From Gnetum montanum (lineage: Eukaryota > Streptophyta > Gnetopsida > Gnetales > Gnetaceae), in NCBI GenBank assembly GCA_015680685.1, contig MNCI01029622.1, forward strand, positions 848,554 to 912,553: 64,000 nt of DNA. Direction: 5' to 3'. Made by a program: the position numbers and the translations under genes. Position 1 is the first letter of the stretch. Each line of letters starts with the position of its first letter. The notes beneath the pieces were generated by a model, which had not been told where the DNA came from, searched no databases, and saw only the letters and a program-made list of their open reading frames with translations. Positions 10,550 through 19,420 of this stretch are shown one piece after another.

Positions 10550-11150
10550 TTTTGTAACAGTTACGTTCGGCGTATACACTGGGTATAGAGACAAACTGTT
10601 ACGCTTGGTGTATACGCTGGGCGTAGAGATAAATAGTTACGCTCGGCGTATACGCTGGGCGTAGAGACAAACAGTTACGCTCGGCGTATATGCTGGGCGT
10701 AGAGATAAACAGTTACGCTCGGTGTATACGCTAGGCATAGAGACAAACTGTTACGCTCGGCGTATACGCTGGGTGTAGAGAAACTGTTACGCCTGGCGTA
10801 TACGCTAGGCGTACATGCTAAAAACTGTCCACGCTGTACATAACATGACTTTACGCTGAACAGGCTTACGCTACGAAATATCCAACTTGCGCCCAGCGTA
10901 TACGCTGTAGAAACCCTCGGCGTATATGCCGAGCGTAGACCATCTACGCCAGAAGCCAGTATAAGTGTCTACGCTCGGCGTATACGCTGAGCGTATACAC
11001 CGACAATCGTCTACGCTGAACACCGAAAAACGAAACCGTGACAGTCTACGCTGAAAACAACACACGCGGCGTCTACGCCGGTACAATACCCTGAACCCTT
11101 TACGCTCGGCGTATGCGCCGAAACCCTGTATGCTAACTGTCTAAGCTACA
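10550..11150. repeat. TACGC minisatellite filling intron 1 of the antisense gene
   Basis: Degenerate units around gttacgctcggcgtatacgc and tgggcgtagagacaaac repeat at about 37-40 bp, then break into looser tacgct words. The core GCGTATACGC is a 10-bp palindrome and is the same word that fills the LTR U3 regions. More units (cgtctacgctggggtt) lie at 11355-11455 in the 5' UTR of the antisense gene. Element 3 has a diverged version at 35455-36424. Confidence 0.85.
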
Positions 11151-11499
11151 AAAAAGACGCGGAAAAATAAACAAAAACAGAGTCAAGAGCCTACTTGCTG
11201 GAAGATCCAGGCCATGCGGGAAGGCTCGGGCGGGGTAGGCACTACAACATCGCCTCGCTTTCCTCGGGGAACGTCAGCTCTGGTCCTTTCTTTCCTCGGC
11301 CTTCCATTTCTTTGCCTCTGCCCATCTATGCATATACGTTGTGGTTCCTTTGGTTAGCGTCTACGCTGGGGTTTCTCTCTCGGCGTCTACGCTGGGGTTT
11401 CTCTCTCGACGTTTACGCTGGGGTTTCGCTCGGCGTCTACGCTGGGGTTTAGCCGCAATTCACGCTCACGCTCGGAGGGACAAATGACAAATGAAGCCC

Positions 11500-11520
11500 C
11501 TTTTCCCCTTTTTATAGCAC
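11500..11520 (-). promoter_or_regulatory. TATA promoter of the antisense gene (copy B)
   Basis: On the - strand gtgctataaaaagggg (TATA at 11516-11508) lies about 185 bp before the exon 1 ATG and just downstream of a GC-rich stretch of GGC/GTC triplets. Element 3 has gtgctatatatagc at the matching place (37403-37418), also behind a GGC-rich stretch. The shared GTGCTATAWA supports a true promoter. Confidence 0.7.
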
Positions 11521-11663
11521 GCCGATGCCAACGCCGACGCTGACGCCGCCGCTGCCCTTCGATTTTTCTTGCTTTTTGCCTCGTTTTCGCGCTTTTTCAG
11601 ATTTGCCTTAAATTTTTCAAAAATATATAAAAATTACATACATAAACCAAATAAAACGTAAAA

Positions 11664-11868
11664 TTTCGGCATTAAACTGCCGTTCGTTGCTCGGTAAGGC
11701 ATTAAACTGCCGTTCGTTGCTCGGTAAGGCATTAAACTGCCGTTCGTTGCCCGGTAAGGCATTAAACTGCCGTTCGTTGCCCGGTAAGGCACTAAACTGC
11801 CGTTCGTTGCCCGGTAAGGCATTAAACTGCCGTTCGTTGCCCGGTAAGGCATTAAATTGCCGTTTCAT
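11664..11868 (+). repeat. 30-bp tandem array before RT (copy B)
   Basis: Seven near-identical units of ggcattaaactgcc followed by gttcgttgcccggtaa; within each unit ggca-ttaaac-tgcc can form a 4-bp hairpin. Element 3 has a related array (ggccttaaactgcc type) at 37560-37745. It lies upstream of the antisense promoter and just before the RT reading frame. The three-frame ORFs across it are repeat artefacts. Confidence 0.9.
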
Positions 11869-12377
11869 TGTTACGTTAATCCACTGTCATACATATACAC
11901 TAAAAATTGCCAAAAGACATAAAACGACCGTCGCTATCTTACCAGGCTCTCTATTTATTAACAGGAACTAGCCTAATGGATTGCAAGTGCTTAACTAAGC
12001 CGTTGGTTATCGATGGACCATACGGTGAGGTTGAAAGGAATATCGACATGAATCTCATCCATGCGAGCTCATCAACAAACAACGCAATAATAGCTTCAAC
12101 ATAGCAAACGGTTAACGACTATGAGGGTATGACAAAATCCCTCGACATAGAAGCCGAAAATATTACCGAAGATCCTCTAACCGAAACTCCCATCACCATG
12201 CCGGATGGGGAAATTAAAATTCTAAAATTAAGCGCATTACTAGAACCGTGTCTAGCTAGAGATATCGAAAACGTGCTTAGGGATAATATGAAAGCGTTTG
12301 TTTGGTCCTATACGGACATGCCCGGACTAGACCCTCGTATCATCCAGCACAACATTATCCTTGATCTGAGACTAAGG

Positions 12378-13050
12378 CCAGTGAAATAGAAAGCACGAAA
12401 GATCAAGCCCGAGGTAGCATTAGCAGTTCATAGTGAGATTACTAAGCTCTACCAAGCTGGTTTCATTAGGGCTGTTGATTACGCCGAGTGGGTGTCAAAC
12501 ATGGTTATAGTCCCAAAGAAGAACGGAAGTATCCGCCTATGCATTGACTTCCGAGACCTCAATGTAGCAACCATAAAAGATGACATCCTCTTACCTAGCA
12601 TTGATCAATTAGTTGACTCAACCACTGGGCATGCCCTATTATCTTTTATGGATGGGTTCTCGGGATATAACCAGATACGTATTAATCCAGAACACCAGCT
12701 CCGAACCACTTTTATGACACCTTGGGGAACCTTTTGTTACACGATGATGCCTTTCAGTCTCAAGAAGGCTGGGGCCACATATCAAAGGGCGATGACATAC
12801 ATCTTCAGCGATTACATCTTACATTCGCTCAATGATTACGTGGATGACATAGTGGTTAAATCAAAAATGTCAGAACAACATGTACAGGATCTTGACTTAG
12901 TGTTAAAACGTTGTCTAAAATACGAACTAAGGCTTAACCCAAAGAAATGCGTCTTCGGCGTCAAGACAGGTAAACTGCTTGGATTCGTAACCTTGGAAGT
13001 AGGGATATGGGTAGACCCCGATAAGGTTAAGGCCATTACAAACCTGAAAT
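12378..13050 (+). pseudogene. Reverse transcriptase domain (copy B)
   Basis: Copies element RNA into cDNA. Shows VSNMVIVPKKNGSIRLCIDF, LLSFMDGFSGYNQI, FMTPWGTFCYTMMPF and the catalytic YVDD at 12837-12848. Palm and finger motifs are in the usual order. The frame is open from 12492 to the frameshift near 13115. It is close in sequence to element 3 (38365-39060). Confidence 0.93.
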
Positions 13051-13239
13051 CACATAGCAACCTAACCGAACTTCGAGGCCTACAAGGTCGGTTACAGTTT
13101 ATCAGGAGGTTCATAGAAAATTGACGGAAAAACTAACACCTATGAACCACCTACTACGCAAAAATGTCCATTTTGAATGGACTCCGCAGTGCCAAGAAGA
13201 ATTTGACAAAATTAAGACGACGCTCGCTCGACTACCCAT

Positions 13240-14130
13240 GGTGTACCCACCCAAAAACGACAAGCCATTTTACATCTACCTGGCCACATCAGAATCATCA
13301 ATCGCGTCTATGCTTTGCTAGAAACAAGATGACGGAGCTGAAGTCCCTGTATATTACCTGAGCCATGCATTAGTTGCGCACGAAAAAAGATACAACGACG
13401 TAGAGAATTCATGTTTAGCCTTAGTTTTCTCTTTAAAGAAATGGCGACATTATCTTTTCCAAAACCAAGCTAACATAATTTGCAAAGATAATGTACTCAG
13501 AGCTATAACTGGAAATATCTACGAATCAAGCAGGATATCCCATTGGAAGGCCATCATAGCTGAGTTTGACCTGCGCTACGTGGCATAATCGTCAGTCAAA
13601 GGACAAGCCATAACAAATCAAATGACTACGTCGCCAACATAAGATCTAGGTACAATAGAACCCGAATTCCCAGACAAAAATGTAAATGTATTAGATACGG
13701 TGCCAGATAACTACGATGCCATTCTAAACTTCGATGGAGCATCCACCTCTCTAGGAGGAAGTGCTGCCGCTGTAATCACATACGCCTCTGGGGAAATTAA
13801 ACCTTTTTCTTATCGCTTTGACTTTCATTGTACTAATAACATAGCAGAGTATGAAGGCCTCCTTAGAGGTCTCGCAGCCGCACTAGCTTCGGACATCACA
13901 CGGCTTGTAGTCAGAGGGGACTCACAACTGGTCGTAAACCAAGTCATAGATGTCTATATATGTAAAGAAAAACACTTACAACCATACTGTGATTTGGCCA
14001 AACATCTACTTAAACGATTCGAAAACGTTGATGTCCAACATGTCTCCAGGAATGACAATACCATTGCAGACGCATTAGCAACTTTGGCATTAAACATATC
14101 CCCTGACATGTTTCATGCATTACCAAGCTC
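13240..14130 (+). pseudogene. Two RNase H domains in tandem (copy B)
   Basis: The first (13240-13650) is the gypsy RNase H, but its first catalytic strand reads FYIYLATSESS where an active enzyme has a DAS-type aspartate. It keeps LSHALVAHEKRYNDVE and the C-terminal WKAIIAEFDLRYV. The second (13700-14130) has LNFDGASTS, NNIAEYEGLL, RGDSQLVVNQ and NDNTIADALATLA, which gives the D-E-D-D set of an acquired plant/archaeal-type RNase H. A degenerate first and intact second domain is the known Tat pattern. TAG and TAA stops (13319, 13587) fall in the first. Confidence 0.88.
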
Positions 14131-14279
14131 TGTAACCAGTTGTGTCGAGCCCGTAACCAATACTCTGAACATGCTACCAATCGCGTCTGTCAGTACAACA
14201 CATGCTAATGAATGGTACGATGACGTAAAAGAATACCTTCTGCGCGGCGAAATGCCACAACATCTAACAAACGCACAAA

Positions 14280-15444
14280 AGGATGCAGTAAGCAAACGTT
14301 CTAGACAATACACACTAATAGGAGATACATTGTGTCACCGATCCTACGAGGGCATATTGCTGACATGTGTCAATAGTACCGAAGCCCAAACAATTGTTGA
14401 ACAAGTACACAACGGAATATGCGGGGACACATTGCACCGAAGGCAATGGCAACCAAAATAAGACGCTTAGGCTACTATTGGCCACACATGGAGTACGATT
14501 GTCTGTCCAAGGTCAGAACATGTAGTACTTGTCAAAAACACAGTAATCCAATCCATATCCCACCAAATGAGTTGCACACAACACAGATCACATGGCCCTT
14601 CCAGAAGTGGGGATTGGACCTTATAGGCCCGATAACACCCACATCTTCTGCCGGGCATGGTTTTATCATAACAGCAATCGAATATTTCACGAAATGGGTA
14701 GAAGCTACGTCCCTTCAAAAAACTACTTCTAAACACATGTGCCACTTCATCCTCGAAAACATTGTGACCCATTTTGGCATTCCCATGACGATCATCACTG
14801 ACAATGGGCCACAATTTAGCAGTGCCGAGACCAAAACGTTTTGTGATAGTCTAGGGATCAAACATTCGTTTTCATCCCCTTACTATCCTCAGAGCAATGG
14901 GCAGGCGGAAGCAACAAATAAGAAAATCATTACAATACTTAAAAAGATGCTTGCTCAAAGTAAACGAAGATGGCACGAACAACTGGTGTATGCATTGTGG
15001 GCATACCGTACTACACATCGGACTTCGATAGGTAAAACTCCATACAGTCTTGTTTACGGTTCAGAAGCTGTTTTATCTTTGGAATTATAGGTACCATCTC
15101 TAAGGATCACGCTTTATGGACTTCTCGACGACGGGCAAAACAATGATCTACGCATCATTGACCTGGACTCGGTGGAGGAGGAGCACGTACGCGCACTCGA
15201 TCAGATCGAATGGTACCAAAAACGACAACGACATCGACATGACGTTCATAAGCGCCCCATCAAAGAAGGAGACCTCGTGCTTAAGGCTGTTCGAGAATAC
15301 CCAGATAAATTCTCAGTCAACTGGGAAGGGCCCTACCTGGTCATCAAAGTATTCGACAACGGGGCTTTCAAGCTAGCTGACATGGACGGAAAGGAATTTG
15401 CAAATCCAACCAATCACTTGTTCCTGAAACCGTTTTATACATAA
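14280..15444 (+). pseudogene. Integrase (copy B)
   Basis: Inserts cDNA into the genome. The zinc finger has the H-H-C-C set (HNGICG, GHIAPKAM, then CSTCQKH at about 14520). The core has D-D-E in WGLDLIGP, ITDNGPQF and QSNGQAEATNK. The C-terminus ends with the GPY module (NWEGPYLV) and no chromodomain. A single-base loss near 14424 (four Gs where copy A has five) shifts the frame in the zinc finger, and TAG at 15088-15090 interrupts the end. Confidence 0.92.
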
Positions 15445-15464
15445 ATTTGAGCTCAGGTACGTAT

Positions 15465-15940
15465 TAGTCCTAGAATCATGACTATAAACTGATACCACAG
15501 CTAGTCCTGGAATCATGACTATAAACTGATACCACAATTAGTCCTAGAATCATGACTATAAACTGATACCACAGCTAGTCCTGGAATCATGACTATAAAC
15601 TGATACCACAGCTAGTCCTGGAATCATGACTATAAACTGATACCACAGCTAGTCCTGGAATCATGACTATAAACTGATACCACAGCACGGTCCTTGGTTA
15701 TGACTTAAAACTAATACCACAGTGTCTGCAATGACGATAAACTAGCATCCTTCTGGCATGACAGTAAAATGTCACCGTCACAACCATCAGAGTCTGCTAA
15801 GACTATAAACTAGCTTGCCTTTGCATGGTCTGCTAAGACTCGAAACTGGCAATGTACCATCCACCACGACGCTAAACGGGCAATGTCCAATGGGTTACGA
15901 CACAAAACTAACCCTTGATAGTCCGTTAAGACTGTAAACT
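15465..15940 (+). repeat. Tandem array after pol (copy B)
   Basis: Six units of agtcctggaatcatgacta plus taaactgataccacagct (about 36 bp), then weaker single units (gtctgctaagactataaact, cacgacgctaaacgg) to about 15940. Same family and place as 1990-2575 and 41336-41710. Confidence 0.9.
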
Positions 15941-16152
15941 GGCGCGTTCATCTCCGACTCTTCACTCCACAGCCGTATTCATTCATCAGAATCAATGCAT
16001 CCCTCCTCGGCACACAATCTCATCAACATCGTCGACATTCGCACTCAGTGCTCTGAATCGCCCCCAATATTTTTATTCACCTCTAGCTATTTAGATCTAA
16101 GCTCATTCATTCACTCATGGTTTTCTTGTCTCCTTGGAGTTATGTTTGCAGG

Positions 16153-16578
16153 ATGACACTCAGAAGTTCTCGTACGAGAGTGCATTTCATCATAGGCAAC
16201 AAGATGAGGCAATGTCCACCAATCCACCTTGCAAGACTAAATCAAACCGTTAACCCGTACATTCTCATTCCCCAAAAATTCACTATTTGTTCGCCAAATT
16301 ATTGCACAGTGCGAAACATTACAGCAGTTGCAACACACAAAACACAATATCCACACATGAGTACAAGAATAGTTTTCAAAAAAAAAAAAATGGGACCCTT
16401 GGCACTTCCCATACAAGCCCCAGGCGGGAAGGTATCGGTCTTGAAAATAGGTACTCATGTCAATAGCGATCAAGAAATATCTTGTTGCATGGCTTTGGCT
16501 CTTCGCTTACAGTTTCCCCAAAGAAGGGTGATGTTCCTCCAAAGAATGCAAAACATCACCCCGTGGCTTTGGCATTGA
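16153..16578 (+). CDS. Small ORF behind a splice acceptor, between integrase and LTR (copy B)
   Basis: A 141-residue frame begins MTLRSSRTRVHFIIGNKMRQ directly after the acceptor gttatgtttgcag (16139-16151), as in copy A and element 3. It contains a lysine run (KKKK) from a poly-A tract. The C-terminal half is not conserved in copy A, where the frame stops after 83 residues. No known domain; it could be an accessory or env-like remnant, or chance. 16579-16928 is non-coding tail shared with copy A. Confidence 0.4.
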   Translation: MTLRSSRTRVHFIIGNKMRQCPPIHLARLNQTVNPYILIPQKFTICSPNYCTVRNITAVATHKTQYPHMSTRIVFKKKKMGPLALPIQAPGGKVSVLKIGTHVNSDQEISCCMALALRLQFPQRRVMFLQRMQNITPWLWH

Positions 16579-16928
16579 CAACAAGCTCTCTTGAACACTA
16601 ACTGGGAGCACTTTTACGCCAAAGGACGCGCATTGCAGGCCTGAGTTCCGAGTCTGCCAAAAAAAAAAAAAGGCTATCGACGAGGACCAGCATGCTGCAC
16701 ACCTGAGCATCCCATTTCCCCAGCATAATCCCTTAGGGCAGTCACCAATCCCCACAATCCCTTCTCTCCTACCAGCTACCAATCTCATCTTTTTCAATCC
16801 CATACACTACTAAACATGGTACGATGACGTCTAGGCAAGTGGCAAAGGACAAAGCCTTTATCAAGTTGCTTGTGGTGTTTTGCGCTTCTTTGTCGACGTT
16901 TCTCGGGTCGATTCCTCCAAGCGTCAAC

Positions 16929-16941
16929 AAAGAGGGGCCAA
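16929..16941 (+). promoter_or_regulatory. Polypurine tract of copy B
   Basis: aaagaggggccaa immediately before the LTR start TGAAACACC, identical to copies A and 3. Confidence 0.9.
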
Positions 16942-17354
16942 TGAAACACCACAAAAATTTTGAGTTTGGCACTTATCCAGCAAGAAACAGGTCCCCGAGA
17001 CCCTCAGATGACCTTGGCTACATTTGGATCACACATGGCAATTTTGAGGATCGAAACACTTGGTTTTTACCAAGTGTTGCGCCAGCGTCTACGCCCAGCG
17101 TATACGGCCAGCGTCTACGCCCGACGCCCAGCATACACGTCTCACATGTACACTCAGCAGGTGCAACAGGAGCAAGAATTGAAGCAAGTCGGCAGCCAAC
17201 ATTCATCAGCGTATACGCCAGCATCCATCAGCGTATACACCCAGCATCCACCAAAGTTCACACGCCTAGCAAGTCCAGCGTATACGCTGGCCTGATGTAG
17301 CGTATACGCCCAGCATATACCATATTTCTAAATTGTACGCACCCGGTCGACACG

Positions 17355-17403
17355 CCACGTGTCTCCCAACCCAATTTTCCCAGTAAAACCCCACCTATAA
17401 AAA
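17355..17403 (+). promoter_or_regulatory. LTR B core promoter: G-box and TATA
   Basis: CCACGTG at 17355-17361 and TATAAAAA at 17396-17403, with the same spacing as in LTR A. Confidence 0.75.
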
Positions 17404-17973
17404 GCCCAGTTTTCCACATTTGTTAGGTCGGCAAAAATTTTCCAGAGCAGACCCAGAGCAATTACGCTGCAAACCAGAGCCTAAAACCCTCTACGCTGGA
17501 AGTCCTGTACGCCGAGCACAGTCTCTACGCTCCGCCTACCGTGCGAACCAGCCGCTTCCCTGCACCCACCGGGGCTTTACGTTCGCCTTGTGTTCAGCCA
17601 CAACTGCGTTAGACCAGTGCACCACATTTCCACTCCATAATATAGTTTACAGTTTACAGTTTACACTGTGTTCACGCTTCTTCTGCTTACGAGACTTTAC
17701 ATTTACGCTCTATCTACGCTGTCTACGCCCTGTTTACACTGTTTACGCTGTACACGCCTTGTTTACGCTTTACGCTATCTATGCCCTGTTTACACTATTT
17801 ACGCTGCATATGCCTTGTTTACACTGTTACGCCATTTACATTTTGTCTGCGCCTTGTTTACACTGTTCGCTCTGTTTTACGCCCGTTACACGGTTTACGC
17901 ATAACCCAGCGTATAACACTTCGGTGGCGCTTAGGGAAATCCTTGTCTGATCAGCGTGCAGACCACCCAAGGT

Positions 17974-18019
17974 ACCCTACCTTCGTGCATTCCAGCTCGC
18001 CCTCAGGCGAAGGTAGGGT
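17974..18019 (+). other. U5 hairpin of LTR B
   Basis: accctaccttcg at 17974-17985 pairs perfectly with cgaaggtagggt at 18008-18019 (12-bp stem, 22-nt loop). Confidence 0.7.
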
Positions 18020-18094
18020 CATCTGTGCTCATCCTGCGATCCCACGGTCTCTGTTTTTCCTTCCAGCTGGGGACTGACGATTTCAGGCGGTACA

Positions 18095-19420
18095 GGACCC
18101 CCCAGGACCTTCACCAAGGTCCCCAATAGCTCTCAGCCTCCTAAAAATCAAATGTTGGGCCCTGAAATGAGGCATTTACATGTGTGTATGCTGGGTACAT
18201 TTTGGTGAACGCTGACTAGCATACAGCCCAGCGTAGACCACCAAAAATGACCCAAAACAGGCACCAAAGAGCAATATTTTCACCTACAATCAACTCTCAG
18301 AGGTAAGGTAATTGTTAGGCATCATCCCAGGCTCCCAAAAATGAAGATTCAACCTTGAAATGATGCACTCCATGACCTATACGTTGAGCATGCATACTCT
18401 GCATACCCAGCCTGCACGCCTAGTGTGCACCACCAAAAGTGAGGTCGATCATATGATTTAGCCAACTTGCACATTGATTTGCACACCCAACGTGCACACC
18501 CAGTGTGCAACACAGCGTATGCCACTTGAAGCCTTCCAAAACCATATTAGATCAAGTCCAAATGAGCTGAAAATCTATAGGCAACATTCTCATGACACCA
18601 GAGCTCAAATCCAAGGGCCAAGTTCAAGATTCTTTGTTGTAACAGTAATGTTCATTTGTAAAGTTCAATTCTTTTGTATTGGTCAAGTCTGTATGCTAGG
18701 TTCATACGCCTAGTGTGTACACTCTATCATGTAGCACATTGTATAGTTGTAATATTCTTTGCACTTGGGCAACGCAGCCACATGTCATCCGACCCGAAAT
18801 TTTCTCACCAACGGCCACTCATATCACTTCAGATCTAAATTTCATGTCCTAAAACCTATAAAAACCCCAATTTTCCATAAAAAAAGGGGGGAAAAGGAGG
18901 AGGAAGAAAAAGGAGATTTTGAGAGCATTTTGAATACTAACCTTGTACGTTGGACTTCTACCCTGCACATTGATCATACAGCCTTCACGCTATGCCTGCA
19001 GTCCAAACCAGCACACCATCATCCATCCGCATCCATCGGGGCTCTTCGTCCACCTTGTGTTAGATCCACAACTGCATCTAGACCGGTGCACTATAATCTC
19101 CATTTTGTAATAAAGTTGCTTCATTTCTGGTCAAGATTTGTTACAGTTTTCATTCATTCTTGTTTACCTCTTTGTTTATATTCTTGCACGTTTATGTTAT
19201 GGTTTACATTTATTACACTATTTACACATAACCCAGCGTATGGCAGATTGGCATACGTTTGGGGAAATTCTTGTCTGATCTGTGTGTGGACCACCTAAGT
19301 TACTCTACCTTTGTCAGTTCCAACTTACCCTCAAGTGAAGGTAGAGTCTTCTGTGCCTATCTGTAGATCTCGTGGTGTTTGTTTCATTCCAGCATTGCAC
19401 TGATGATTTCAGACGGTACA
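18095..19420 (+). repeat. 5'-truncated Tat-type LTR of a diverged subfamily
   Basis: The end (GACGGTACA, 19412-19420), the U5 hairpin (19302-19347), the R region (tccatcggggctcttcgtcc, 19034 on) and TATAAAAA (18857-18864) match LTRs A, B and 3. U3 carries gcatgcatac/gtgcac words rather than GCGTATACGC. No TGAAACACC start is present, so the left end was cut, most simply by insertion of the A/B unit. No primer binding site follows, so it is a 3' or solo LTR. Confidence 0.8.

Larger units (their letters stand above)
6927..11325 (-). pseudogene. Spliced antisense gene inside the retrotransposon (copy B), eight exons
   Basis: Read on the - strand the exons are 11325-11195, 10472-10030, 9942-9674, 9592-8552, 8458-8255, 8184-8005, 7917-7133 and 7028-6927. 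All seven introns are GT-AG; six are 70-104 bp and intron 1 is 722 bp. Element 3 has the same gene with exon lengths 131, 442, 269, 1047, 243, 186, 783 and 102 against 131, 443, 269, 1041, 204, 180, 785 and 102 here, and the same intron phases. The start is MGRGKEMEGRGKKGPELTF; the stop follows DDRHVPDV, matched by DDPPIPDV in element 3. The product would be about 1050 residues. Damage: a TAG in exon 1, a 1-nt frameshift in exon 2, and TGA and TAG in exon 7. Function unknown; it is the element's own cargo, not gag, pol or env. Confidence 0.85.
11965..15444 (+). pseudogene. Tat-type pol: RT, two RNases H, integrase (copy B)
   Basis: Starts around MDCKCLTKPLVIDGPYGEV, without an obvious own ATG, just after an acceptor-like site (ttattaacag). 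It runs through RT (about 12380-13050), gypsy RNase H (13240-13650), second RNase H (13700-14130), integrase (14280-15110) and the GPY end to TAA at 15442-15444. It is broken by in-frame stops (for example 12102-12104, 12387-12389, 13319-13321, 13587-13589, 15088-15090), by a frameshift near 13115 and by a 1-nt loss in a G run near 14424. Most stops are TAG or TAA where element 3 or copy A has CAG or CAA. Confidence 0.92.
3532..18094 (+). mobile_element. Tat/Ogre-type gypsy element, gag-less copy B
   Basis: Two related LTRs flank linker-protease (4666-6368), an antisense gene (6927-11325, -), RT-RNase H-RNase H-integrase (11965-15444) and a 3' tail. The primer binding site, leader and gag present in element 3 are missing: LTR A runs straight into the linker. 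Since copy A's pol lies left of LTR A, the region reads pol-LTR-pol-LTR, as expected from recombination between elements followed by a deletion. Clade assignment rests on the dual RNase H, which is characteristic of Tat elements. Confidence 0.88.
16942..18094 (+). repeat. LTR B (3' LTR of copy B)
   Basis: 1153 bp from TGAAACACC to GGCGGTACA. It aligns over its whole length with LTR A. U3 holds GCGTATACGC-type words at about 17090-17310, the promoter follows, and U5 holds tttacgc words (17640-17900) and the hairpin at 17974-18019. The bases after it (ggacc) are the candidate target duplication, but the matching left flank is outside the window. Confidence 0.92.

Noticed and set aside
11664-11868. 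CRISPR-like repeat array
   Set aside because: Units are contiguous without unique spacers and lie inside a plant retrotransposon.
11617-11971. Three overlapping repetitive ORFs (QFNALPGNER type)
   Set aside because: A 30-bp repeat is open in several frames; no coding meaning.
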